Assembly (NCBI RefSeq): GCF_900110435.1
Contig: NZ_FODT01000012.1
Location: forward strand, 1 to 64,000
Direction: 5' to 3'
DNA: 64,000 nt
Source of the DNA: Rhodopseudomonas pseudopalustris
Lineage (GTDB): Bacteria > Pseudomonadota > Alphaproteobacteria > Rhizobiales > Xanthobacteraceae
The notes under the pieces are model-generated. The model was not told the DNA's origin, did no database searches, and saw only the letters and a program-made list of their open reading frames with translations. The position numbers and the translations under genes were made by a program. Positions 36,509-44,538 of the stretch are shown here, piece by piece; the stretch's first letter is position 1; each line of letters begins with the position of its first letter.

Positions 36509-37141
36509 ATGGCAGACGCATATATTGGTCAGATTATGCAGGTCAGCTTCAATTTCGCGCCCATCGATTGGGCGGTCGCCGCCGGGCAGACTCTCAACGT
36601 TACGCAGAACCAGGCCTTGTTCGCGTTGATCGGTGCGACCTTCGGCGGTGACGGGCGGACCACGTTTCAGCTTCCCAATTTGCAGTCGCGGGTGATCATC
36701 GGTGCGGGGCAGGGTCCGGGTCTCAGCAACTATGCGTGGGGCGCCCATGCCGGTGTCGAGCGTGTTGCGCTCACCCAGGCGAACCTGCCTGCGCATTCAC
36801 ATGCCGCAGCATTCACGCCGACCGGCGGTGGTACCGGCGGACCGACGGCGGTGCAGGCCCTGACTGGTGTTGCTGTTACCTCTCTGTCGGTATCCCCGGC
36901 TGCTGGATCGCAACTGGCGAATACCGGGCCGGCCGGGGGAGGTCAGCCGAAAATCTATGCGCCGGCGGGTACGTCTGGCACGCCGGTGAATCTGGGCGGC
37001 GTGAGTGGAGGCGGCGGAATTACCGGCGGTACGGTTCAGATCGGCAATACGGGCAACAATATTCCGGTCGAGACCTTGCCGCCCTATCTGGCGCTGCGAA
37101 CCAACATCTGCATGTCGGGTCTCTATCCAGTCCAGGATTGA
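36509..37141 (+). CDS. phage tail-collar domain protein (microcystin-dependent-type, MDP)
   Basis: A 210-residue protein whose first ~60 residues form the tail-collar domain: MADAYIGQIMQVSFNFAP, WAVAAGQTLNVTQNQALFALIG, GGDGRTTFQLPNLQSRV. A Gly/Ala/Thr-rich middle follows, and the end, NNIPVETLPPYLALRTNICM then SGLYPVQD, is typical of the short MDP tail-fibre-like family. Members are related to phage short tail fibres and lack a signal peptide. I use the ATG at 36509, 9 nt after GAGG; the ATG at 36500 abuts that site. No other phage gene is nearby, so it is not an obvious prophage remnant. A DUF6916-like gene and a GNAT gene follow. Confidence 0.88.
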   Translation: MADAYIGQIMQVSFNFAPIDWAVAAGQTLNVTQNQALFALIGATFGGDGRTTFQLPNLQSRVIIGAGQGPGLSNYAWGAHAGVERVALTQANLPAHSHAAAFTPTGGGTGGPTAVQALTGVAVTSLSVSPAAGSQLANTGPAGGGQPKIYAPAGTSGTPVNLGGVSGGGGITGGTVQIGNTGNNIPVETLPPYLALRTNICMSGLYPVQD

Positions 37142-37223
37142 TCCGGCGGGCAGCAAACAGCGAGGTGCGGTGACGGCGTTGTGGGCACCTGAAGGCTGCA
37201 CCCGCAACGCCGTTGAACGCATG

Positions 37224-37511
37224 TCAGTTGAAGACGGCCTGATACCTGCGTCGGCCGTTTCGGGGCTGAAGCTGGGAGATCAGGATGGTGTAGGGGCCGC
37301 CGCGGCCGCAATCGAATTCGTAGGCTGCATCCAGCAGGTACACGTCGTCCGGCGCTTCAAAGAATAGACTGAACGGTTCGCGTTCTGCGCCGATGAATAA
37401 CGGCTTGCGTTGCAGTCTGATCAGCGTGAGTTCGACCGGCTCGGGAACGGTCGCGACGCGGACAGCGCGGCCCACCCAAGGTTCGAAGTCTTCGGGCTTC
37501 ATCAGATACAT
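37224..37511 (-). CDS. DUF6916-like small protein
   Basis: A 95-residue protein (MYLMKPEDFEPWVGRAVRVA at the start, VELTLIRLQRKPLF, EPFSLFFEAP in the middle, GPYTILISQLQP and YQAVFN at the end). The pattern of a short all-beta protein ending in Y-x-A-V-F-N fits the family I know as DUF6916, which commonly accompanies tail-collar proteins; function is unknown. The ATG at 37511 has GAGGTG about 5 nt upstream. It is convergent with the tail-collar gene, with an 82-nt gap, and divergent from the GNAT gene. Confidence 0.75.
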   Translation of the reverse strand: MYLMKPEDFEPWVGRAVRVATVPEPVELTLIRLQRKPLFIGAEREPFSLFFEAPDDVYLLDAAYEFDCGRGGPYTILISQLQPRNGRRRYQAVFN

Positions 37512-37674
37512 TGGTCACCTCGATCAAGGCTGGCAAATCATGGCGAAGAACAAACAATTTGTTGGAATTCTTGCGTAGTCCGGGATATCCGACCAGTCGT
37601 TCGTTGTGACGGTTCGTACCGGACGTCAATGAGGCGCGTCAAAATTGGCGTTGCCGATAGACTCGGAATTCGAG

Positions 37675-38244
37675 ATGGGTCGCATTGCTACGCATTTCAG
37701 TCTGACTGCGCCGGGACTGATTGTTCGGCCGGTGGAAACCGCCGATGCCGCGTTCTGCCGCTGCTTGTCCGACGCGACGCTGCGCGGCGTGTTCGCTCGT
37801 ATGGGTTTGCCCGAGCCGCTGCTGGCGCGGCTTCTCGCGCAACAGTTCCATGCGCAACAGATTGGCTATCGTCGGAGTTTCCCGCAGGCGGAGTATTTCT
37901 TGATTGTTGAACAGGGCGCCGCCATTGGACGTTTAGTCGTGACGATCGAGCAGGTCGAAGAGACGTCGGCAGGTGGGCCAGAGTCCGATCGGAGCGTCGC
38001 TTGCGGGCGGCCGATTAGGGCGCTTCGTTTGATCGACATCGCGCTATTGCCGGCGGCGCAGGGCCGCGGCATCGGGCGCGAAGTTATCGCAGCGCTCGCC
38101 GTCGCCGCCCGATCGATCGAAGCGCGTCGGCTGACGCTGTCAGTTCAGATGTCAAATGACCGAGCCCAAAGCTTGTACCGTCGCCTTGGCTTCATCGACA
38201 CGGGTGGTGAGGCGTATCGACATATGATGATGCCGCTAACCTGA
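37675..38244 (+). CDS. GNAT family N-acetyltransferase
   Basis: A 189-residue acetyltransferase of the GNAT fold. Motif A, the acetyl-CoA loop, reads LIDIALLPAAQGRGIGREVI (Q-x-x-G-x-G form), followed by LTLSVQMSNDRAQSLYRRLGF, the usual beta5-alpha4 end of the family. The substrate is not known; the enzyme could modify a protein terminus or a small amine. I list the ATG at 37675, but an in-frame TTG at 37645 has a GAGG at 37630-37633 and could be the true start (199 aa). It lies directly beyond the DUF6916-like gene and may belong functionally with the tail-collar gene. Confidence 0.85.
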   Translation: MGRIATHFSLTAPGLIVRPVETADAAFCRCLSDATLRGVFARMGLPEPLLARLLAQQFHAQQIGYRRSFPQAEYFLIVEQGAAIGRLVVTIEQVEETSAGGPESDRSVACGRPIRALRLIDIALLPAAQGRGIGREVIAALAVAARSIEARRLTLSVQMSNDRAQSLYRRLGFIDTGGEAYRHMMMPLT

Positions 38245-38277
38245 TCGAAGCTTCCACATAGCGGCCCCGAAACGATA

Positions 38278-38301
38278 ATGGCCGGGACTGAGCCCGGCCA
38301 T
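38278..38301. terminator. bidirectional hairpin between GNAT and ABC binding-protein genes
   Basis: ATGGCCGGG (38278-38286) pairs perfectly with CCCGGCCAT (38293-38301) around a 6-nt loop. The genes on both sides converge on it. On the minus strand it is followed by a T-rich stretch (TATCGTTT), fitting termination of the binding-protein gene. Confidence 0.65.
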
Positions 38302-38330
38302 CTGGATTGTCGGAACTGCGCGTGCCGGCG

Positions 38331-39557
38331 TTATTTTTTCACCAGCGGGCATTCGCTCTCGGACAATGGACGGGCCGCATCCTCGGCGGAAATGTCCGCG
38401 ATCTTCTTGTAGTAGTCCCACGGCCCCTTCGACTCGGCCGGCGACTTCACCTCGAACAGATAGGCCGGAACCAGGCGGCGGCCGTCTGCGCGGATGACCG
38501 ACTTGCCGAACGGCACGTCGTCGGCCGGGATCTCCTTCATCTTGGCTACAACCTTGGCGCCGTCGTGCGGGTTGCCGCCCATCGCGTCGAGCGTCTTGAG
38601 ATAATGCAGCACGGCGGCATAGACGCCGGCCTGGGTCATCGACGGCTTGGCGTTGTTCTTGGACTGCTCCGAGAAGCGCTTGGCGAAGGCGCGGGTATTG
38701 TCGTTGAGATCCCAGTAGTAGGACTCGGTGAAGGTCAGTCCCTGCGCGACCTTGAGGCCGAGCGAGTGGACGTCGTTGACGAACAGCAGCAGCGCCGCCA
38801 GCTTCTGCCCGCCGGCGGTGATGCCGAACTCCGAAGCCTGCTTGATCGAGTTGGTGGTGTCGCCGCCGGCATTGGCGAGGCCGATGACCTTGGCCTTGGA
38901 CGCTTGCGCCTGCAGCAGGAACGACGAGAAGTCGGCGGTGTTGAGCGGGTGTTTGACGCCGCCGAGCACCTGACCGCCATTGGCTTTGACCACCGCCGTG
39001 GTATCGCGCTCGAGCGCCGCTCCGAACGCGTAATCCGCGGTCAGGAAGAACCAGCTATTGCCGCCGGCCTTGGTCAGCGCCTGACCGGTGCCGTGCGCCA
39101 GCATGTAGGTGTCGTAAGTCATCGAGATGGTGTTGGGGGTGCACTGCTTGCCCGTCAGGTCGGCGCTGGCGCCGCCTGAATTCATCAGGATGCTGTTCTT
39201 TTCCTTGACCAGATTGCTGATCGCGAGCGCCACGCCCGAGTTCGGCGTATCAGTGATCAGGTCGACCTTGTCGACGTCGATCCACTGACGGGCGACGTTG
39301 ACGCCGATGTCTGGCTTGTTCTGATGATCGCCGGCGAGCAGCTCGATCTTCCAGCCCTTCGCCTCAAGACCGGAATCAGCGATCGCCAGCTTGGCGGAGA
39401 CGACCGAGTTCGGTCCGCCGATATCGGCGTAGAGGCTCGACATGTCGTTGAGCACGCCGATTTTTGCGGTCTTGTCCTGAGCGAGTACCGGCGAGATAAA
39501 CGCGGCGCTTGCCAGCGCGATAGCCACGGCATGACGACGCGAGAAGACTACTCTCAT
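38331..39557 (-). CDS. ABC transporter substrate-binding protein (Leu/Ile/Val-type, Peripla_BP_6)
   Basis: A 408-residue periplasmic binding protein. The signal peptide (MRVVFSRRHAVAIALASAAF...VLA) should be cleaved before QDKTAK near residue 27. The mature part begins KIGVLNDMSSLYADIGGPNS and includes VARQWIDVDKVDLITDTPNSG and SISMTYDTYMLAHGTG-like segments of the family, which binds branched-chain amino acids, amides or aromatic acids. No permease or ATPase genes are adjacent, so it is an orphan that may serve a shared transporter. ATGs at 39560 and 39557 are adjacent; a GGGGG run lies just upstream, favouring 39557. Confidence 0.92.
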   Translation of the reverse strand: MRVVFSRRHAVAIALASAAFISPVLAQDKTAKIGVLNDMSSLYADIGGPNSVVSAKLAIADSGLEAKGWKIELLAGDHQNKPDIGVNVARQWIDVDKVDLITDTPNSGVALAISNLVKEKNSILMNSGGASADLTGKQCTPNTISMTYDTYMLAHGTGQALTKAGGNSWFFLTADYAFGAALERDTTAVVKANGGQVLGGVKHPLNTADFSSFLLQAQASKAKVIGLANAGGDTTNSIKQASEFGITAGGQKLAALLLFVNDVHSLGLKVAQGLTFTESYYWDLNDNTRAFAKRFSEQSKNNAKPSMTQAGVYAAVLHYLKTLDAMGGNPHDGAKVVAKMKEIPADDVPFGKSVIRADGRRLVPAYLFEVKSPAESKGPWDYYKKIADISAEDAARPLSESECPLVKK

Positions 39558-39639
39558 CATTTCCCCCTTGTGAATGGCATGATTGTGAGCGGGTGTTTGC
39601 CCCCGCTTGCGATCAGTCAATCGTGCCACCGGGCCGGAG

Positions 39640-40383
39640 TCAATCGGCGGAGGGGTCTTTCACGGTCCGGGACGCGCCGTCGAACAGCTTGCCGGTTTCC
39701 GTCCAGGATGGCAGGCACAGCGGTACCAGTAACTCCGCGACCTGATCCGGAGTCTGCAGCGTTTCCGGGTCTTCGCCGGGCATGATGGTGCCGCGCAGCT
39801 TGGTGCGGGTCGGGCCTGGATCGAACAGGTTGATGCGGATCGGCGTCGTATTCACGACTTCCTTGGCCCAGACTTGAACTAAAGTATCAAGCGCCGCCTT
39901 CGACGCCGCGTAGGGACCGCGATAGGCCGGGGCCTTGCCGCCGGCACGCGAGGTGAGGAACACGGCGCGTCCGGCATCGGACATCCGCAGCAGCGGCTCC
40001 ATGCAGCGGATCAGCTGGAAGTTGGCGGTGAGGTTGAGACCGATCACGCCGGTCCAGGACTTCATCTCGATATGGCCGAGCGGCGACGACGGACCGGCGA
40101 TGCCCGCATTGCCGACCAGTACGTCGAGCTTGCCGTGGCGTTCGTGGATCGAGGCGCCGAGGCGGGCGATCGCCTCGAAATCGGTGAGATCCACCGGCAC
40201 CAGCGTAATGGCGTGGCCGCCATCATTGCGCACCGCGTCGTCGAGCTCCTCGAGTCCGCCTTGCGTCTTGGCGACGGCGATCACATGCGCGCCGGCCTTG
40301 GCCAAGGCGCGCGCGGTCGCATAGCCGATTCCGCGCGAAGCGCCGGTGACGAGAGCGATGCGAGAGGCGAGGGGTTGGGTCAT
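39640..40383 (-). CDS. SDR-family oxidoreductase
   Basis: A 247-residue short-chain dehydrogenase/reductase. The NAD(P) loop is LVTGASRGIGYATARALAKAG; NAGIAG, a catalytic YAASK (Tyr/Lys) and a preceding TSRAGGKAP segment (Ser) follow. RINLFDPGPTRTKLRGTIMPGE marks the C-terminal substrate region. The substrate is unknown. It lies 172 nt downstream of purF on the same strand. In many alphaproteobacteria an SDR follows purF, so co-transcription with cvpA-purF is plausible. Confidence 0.92.
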   Translation of the reverse strand: MTQPLASRIALVTGASRGIGYATARALAKAGAHVIAVAKTQGGLEELDDAVRNDGGHAITLVPVDLTDFEAIARLGASIHERHGKLDVLVGNAGIAGPSSPLGHIEMKSWTGVIGLNLTANFQLIRCMEPLLRMSDAGRAVFLTSRAGGKAPAYRGPYAASKAALDTLVQVWAKEVVNTTPIRINLFDPGPTRTKLRGTIMPGEDPETLQTPDQVAELLVPLCLPSWTETGKLFDGASRTVKDPSAD

Positions 40384-40404
40384 GAAGAGGCCTGCAGCTT
40401 GCCG

Positions 40405-40418
40405 CTCCCGTACGGGAG
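40405..40418. promoter_or_regulatory. 14-bp perfect palindrome between purF and the SDR gene
   Basis: CTCCCGTACGGGAG is a perfect palindrome 22 nt upstream of the SDR start codon. It could be an operator or a small hairpin affecting read-through from purF. Function inferred from symmetry only. Confidence 0.35.
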
Positions 40419-40555
40419 GGCGCGCGCGCCGTCAGTGGCGCGCCGGATGGGGGGCTCTATTGCACAGCGACAGAGGCGAATAAACCCATGCCAAGGTTTC
40501 GTCTGCTTTGCCGAGCGCGCAGGGGTCGAAGACGAGAGAGCCGCAGGTCCGCGGC

Positions 40556-42100
40556 TCAGCTTGCTTCCGCCAGTAGCGATAATTGCCGCGGCGACGATTC
40601 CGTCTGATTCATATCCGTCAGCGGGGTCGGGTATTCGCCGGTGAAGCAATGATCGGTGTACGTCGGATGCGCCGGATCGCGGGCCGGCTCGCCCATCGCC
40701 CGGTAGATGCCGTCGACCGACAGGAACGCCAGCGAATCCGCGCCGATCAGTTCGCGCATCTCTTCGAGCGTATGCGTCGCCGCCAGCAGGCCGGCGCGGT
40801 CGGGCGTGTCGATGCCGTAGTAATCGGGGTGCGTGATCGGCGGCGATGCGATGCGGAAGTGGACTTCCTTGGCGCCGGCGTCGCGCATCATCTTGACGAT
40901 CTTCTTCGACGTGGTGCCGCGCACGAGGCTGTCGTCGATCAGCACGATCCGCTTGCCTTCGATCGCCGCGCGATTGGCGGAGTGCTTCATCCGCACGCCG
41001 AGTTCGCGAATGCTCTGCGTCGGCTGGATGAAGGTTCGCCCGACATAGTGATTGCGGATAATGCCGAGTTCGAACGGCACGCCGCTTTCGCGGCTGTAGC
41101 CGATCGCCGCCGGGACGCCGGAATCCGGCACTGGAACCACGACATCAGCCGCGATGTGGCTTTCGCGGGCGAGTTCGGCGCCGAACCCTTTGCGGACGTC
41201 ATAGACCGATCGGCCGCCGACGATCGAATCCGGTCGTGCGAAGTAGATGTATTCGAAGATGCAGGGCCGTGGCGGCATCGGCGGAAACGGTTTGTGGCTG
41301 GTGACGCCGTGTCTATCGAACACGATGACTTCGCCGGGCTCGACGTCGCGGACGTACTTCGCACCGATGATGTCGAGCGCGCAGGTCTCCGACGCCAGGA
41401 TCGGGCAGCCGTCGAGTTCGCCCAGCACCAGCGGGCGGATGCCCAGCGGGTCGCGAGCGCCGATCAGCTTCTTGTTGGTGAGCGACACCAGCGAATAGGC
41501 GCCTTCGAGCGCGCGCAACGCCTCGATGAAACGGTCGATGAAGCGGCTGCGCTTGGAGTTCGCCACCAGATGCAGAATCACCTCGGTATCGGTGGTCGAC
41601 TGCATGATCGCGCCGCTCTGCACCAATTCGCGGCGCAGCGTCAGCCCGTTTGTGAGGTTGCCGTTGTGGCCGATCGCGAAGCCGCCGGCATTGAGCTCGG
41701 CGAACAGCGGCTGCACGTTGCGCAGAATGGTCTCGCCGGTGGTCGAATAGCGAACATGGCCGACCGCAAGGTTGCCCGGCAGCCGCGCGATCACGTCGGC
41801 GCGGGAGAAGGTGTCGCCGACGAGGCCGAGCCGACGCTCGGAGTGGAAGCGGCCGTTGTCGAACGAAACGATGCCGGCGGCTTCCTGGCCGCGGTGCTGC
41901 AAGGCGTGCAGCCCGAGCGCGGTGATCGCAGCCGCATCCGGGTGGCCGAAAATGCCGAATACGCCGCATTCTTCGCGCAGCGTGTCACCGTCAGTGTCGA
42001 ACATGTCGCTATCGAGAATATGGTTATCCAGACCTTGCGGGTCGCGAGCGTCCGAAGCGGGCGTTGCGGCGTCGTCGGAATGGCTCTGCATCGCGTCCAT
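40556..42100 (-). CDS. purF: amidophosphoribosyltransferase PurF
   Basis: PurF (514 aa) makes phosphoribosylamine from PRPP and glutamine, the first step of purine synthesis. The catalytic Cys is in REECGVFGIFG (Cys45 from the ATG at 42100), so the first 44 residues would be a long propeptide removed to expose Cys. The PRPP site reads RIVLIDDSLVRGTTSKK. The ATG at 42100 has GAGAGG 5 nt upstream; a GTG at 42127 overlapping the cvpA stop is the alternative start. It follows cvpA directly, as in many proteobacteria, and the two are likely co-transcribed. Confidence 0.95.
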   Translation of the reverse strand: MDAMQSHSDDAATPASDARDPQGLDNHILDSDMFDTDGDTLREECGVFGIFGHPDAAAITALGLHALQHRGQEAAGIVSFDNGRFHSERRLGLVGDTFSRADVIARLPGNLAVGHVRYSTTGETILRNVQPLFAELNAGGFAIGHNGNLTNGLTLRRELVQSGAIMQSTTDTEVILHLVANSKRSRFIDRFIEALRALEGAYSLVSLTNKKLIGARDPLGIRPLVLGELDGCPILASETCALDIIGAKYVRDVEPGEVIVFDRHGVTSHKPFPPMPPRPCIFEYIYFARPDSIVGGRSVYDVRKGFGAELARESHIAADVVVPVPDSGVPAAIGYSRESGVPFELGIIRNHYVGRTFIQPTQSIRELGVRMKHSANRAAIEGKRIVLIDDSLVRGTTSKKIVKMMRDAGAKEVHFRIASPPITHPDYYGIDTPDRAGLLAATHTLEEMRELIGADSLAFLSVDGIYRAMGEPARDPAHPTYTDHCFTGEYPTPLTDMNQTESSPRQLSLLAEAS

Positions 42101-42123
42101 CGCGCCTCTCTGTCGGGCCGCAC

Positions 42124-42756
42124 TCACTTCGCGGCCGGTTTGCCCTCTATCAGCTTTTTCAAACTGTCACGGGCGGGTTTGCTATAGCCTTCACCGCTGC
42201 CGGGCGCAGCTGAATCGTCGGTCTGCTGCTCTTCGTCCGGCTTGTTCTTCTTGAACCTTTTCAAGATGGTATTCTCTGGGTCATCCGGCAAGAGCGTCAT
42301 CAGCCAGGTGCCTGTGCTTTCAAGCACGGTGCGCGATTTTGCATTGCTCACCCAGTCGGGGCGCTGCTTGTCCGGAACCAGCCAGTTGAAGAACAGATAG
42401 GCCACCACCACGATCAGCAGGCCGCGCGCAAGACCGAACAGGAACCCGAGCGTCCGATCGAGCGCGCCGATCCTGGAATCCAGGATCATGTCGGAGATCC
42501 GAACGGTGATGATCGACACGATGATCAGCGTGCCCAGGAATACCCCGGCGATCACGACGACGGCGGCCACGGTGTCGTTCGAGAAATAGGTCTTGGCGGT
42601 CGGCAGCAGCTTCTGGAAGGCGTAGAGCGTGACCAGCGCGGCGGCGCCCCAGGCCGCGATCGACAGAACTTCGCGCATGAACCCGCGGACCATCGCCAGC
42701 AGGCCGGACACCAACATCACCGCGAGGACAACGAGGTCGAGAATCGTAATCGGCAT
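42124..42756 (-). CDS. cvpA: CvpA-family inner-membrane protein
   Basis: A 210-residue protein with four predicted membrane helices in the first ~120 residues (ILDLVVLAVMLVSGLLAMVRGF, then AAVVVIAGVFLGTLIIVSI) and a charged C-terminal tail. This is the CvpA layout. CvpA is linked to colicin V production in E. coli and more generally to envelope integrity. Its stop overlaps the alternative GTG of purF, indicating close coupling. It lies 213 nt downstream of radA. Nothing is unusual in the sequence. Confidence 0.92.
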   Translation of the reverse strand: MPITILDLVVLAVMLVSGLLAMVRGFMREVLSIAAWGAAALVTLYAFQKLLPTAKTYFSNDTVAAVVVIAGVFLGTLIIVSIITVRISDMILDSRIGALDRTLGFLFGLARGLLIVVVAYLFFNWLVPDKQRPDWVSNAKSRTVLESTGTWLMTLLPDDPENTILKRFKKNKPDEEQQTDDSAAPGSGEGYSKPARDSLKKLIEGKPAAK

Positions 42757-42969
42757 CGCTAGTCAGGTCCGCTCGGTCTGCAAAACGGCGAATCGGCGTG
42801 GGCGGCGCCGGCTCAGGTGACGGTGATATGGCATGCCACGCAAGGCGAGAAAACCGTCAACGGCCCCCTCGACACAGCATTGTTCCGCTTCGTCGATGGA
42901 AACGTTTGGGCGCCCGCCCGCGATGCGCGCGCGTTGTATAGCGGCACGCTCGGCAAAGGTCACCCCGGT

Positions 42970-44421
42970 TCAGCCTTCGTTGCGCCGGAATCGAGCCGGT
43001 GTGGCATTTTTCTCGGCCGGCGCGTTATCGCGGCCGGCGGGGCGCGGCGTTCCGCGCGCAGCGATGTCGGCGACCAGGCTGGTGAGCCCGCCAACCGTCT
43101 GCAGCGAAAGCCCCGCATCAGAGGGCGCATCGCCGCGGGCGGTTTCGGGCAGGATCGCGCGCGCGAAGCCGAGTTTGGCGGCTTCCTTCAGCCGCGCCGC
43201 GGTCTGGGCCACCGGCCGGACCGCTCCGGACAGCGAGATTTCGCCGAAATAAACCGCGTCGGTCGGCAGCGGCGAATTGGCGAGAGACGACACCAGCGCC
43301 GCGGCGGCGGCGAGGTCGGCCGCCGGCTCGTTGATGCGCAGGCCCCCCGCGACGTTGAAATAGACGTCGTAGCCCGACAGTTTCACGCCGCAATGCGCCT
43401 CGAGCACGGCCAGCACCATCGACAGCCGCGCCGAATCCCAGCCGACCACCGCACGGCGAGGGGTGCCGAGCGTTGTCGGCGCAACCAGCGCCTGCAACTC
43501 CACCAGCACCGGCCGGGTGCCCTCGATGCCGGCGAACACAGCGGTGCCCGGCGAGCCGAGATCGCGTTCCGAAAGAAACAGCTCGGATGGGTTGGCGACT
43601 TCGCGCAGGCCCAGGCCGGTCATTTCGAACACGCCGATTTCGTCGGTCGGGCCGAAGCGGTTCTTGACCGCGCGCAGAATGCGGAACTGCTGCGAGCCTT
43701 CGCCCTCGAACGACAGCACCGCATCGACCATGTGCTCGACCACGCGGGGACCGGCGATCTGGCCGTCTTTGGTGACATGGCCGACCAGGATGATCGCAGC
43801 GCCGGATTTCTTCGCAAAGCGGATCAGCGCCTGCGCCGAGGCGCGAACTTGGGTCACGGTGCCGGGCGCGGACTCGACGGTGTCGGTCCACATCGTTTGA
43901 ATCGAATCGATCACGATCAGCCGCGGCGTGGCGCCTTCCGACAGCGTCGCGATGATGTCTTCGACCGAGGTTTCAGCGGCGAGCTCGACCGGCGCCGCGG
44001 CAAGGCCGAGCCGCTCCGCGCGAAGCCGCACCTGCGCCACCGCTTCTTCGCCCGAGATGTACACCGCGCGATGCCCGCTGCGCGCCATCAGGCTGGTGGC
44101 CTGGGTCAGCAGCGTCGATTTTCCGATGCCGGGATCGCCGCCGACAAGCAGGACCGAGCCACGCACAAAACCGCCGCCGGTGACGCGGTCGAGTTCGGCC
44201 ATGCCGGATGGCAGGCGCGGGGCGTCGACGCTCTTGCCGGCCAGCGATTCCAGCTTGAACGGCCGCCCGCGGCGCTTGGCGCGGATGCTGACGGGAACGC
44301 CGCTGTCGCCGGCTTCCTCGACCAGCGTGTTCCACTCGCCGCAGGACTCGCACTTGCCCTGCCAGCGATTATACGCCGCGCCGCATTTCTGGCAGACGAA
44401 GGAGGGGGAAGCTTTGGCCAT
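42970..44421 (-). CDS. radA: DNA repair protein RadA
   Basis: RadA (483 aa) is a RecA-like helicase that promotes branch migration in recombination repair. The zinc finger (FVCQKCGAAYNRWQGKCESCG) opens the protein, the Walker A motif is GGDPGIGKST near residue 100, and the RadA-specific motif KNRFG lies in VKNRFGPTDEIGVFE near residue 262. A Lon-like C-terminal domain follows with DVYFNVAGGLRINEPAADLA. I use the ATG at 44421, which gives the usual MAKAS start; the frame opens at 44457. The GT87 gene is divergent from it. Confidence 0.95.
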   Translation of the reverse strand: MAKASPSFVCQKCGAAYNRWQGKCESCGEWNTLVEEAGDSGVPVSIRAKRRGRPFKLESLAGKSVDAPRLPSGMAELDRVTGGGFVRGSVLLVGGDPGIGKSTLLTQATSLMARSGHRAVYISGEEAVAQVRLRAERLGLAAAPVELAAETSVEDIIATLSEGATPRLIVIDSIQTMWTDTVESAPGTVTQVRASAQALIRFAKKSGAAIILVGHVTKDGQIAGPRVVEHMVDAVLSFEGEGSQQFRILRAVKNRFGPTDEIGVFEMTGLGLREVANPSELFLSERDLGSPGTAVFAGIEGTRPVLVELQALVAPTTLGTPRRAVVGWDSARLSMVLAVLEAHCGVKLSGYDVYFNVAGGLRINEPAADLAAAAALVSSLANSPLPTDAVYFGEISLSGAVRPVAQTAARLKEAAKLGFARAILPETARGDAPSDAGLSLQTVGGLTSLVADIAARGTPRPAGRDNAPAEKNATPARFRRNEG

Positions 44422-44538
44422 GGAGGTGGGAATCGCCATCAAGAAGGAGAACGTCATTCAGTAGCATGTTTGGGTCCGCCTCCGCGCCGACCGAGCACCT
44501 TTAATCCCAATATAACTTTCTGAGTGTTCCATCCCACG

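Noticed and set aside
36509-37141. Prophage remnant
   Set aside because: The tail-collar gene is the only phage-like gene; no integrase, capsid, terminase or att repeat was found nearby.
42763-42963. A 66-codon minus-strand frame between radA and cvpA
   Set aside because: It starts with GTG and has no Shine-Dalgarno. The translation has no recognisable motif, so I treat the 213 nt as intergenic.
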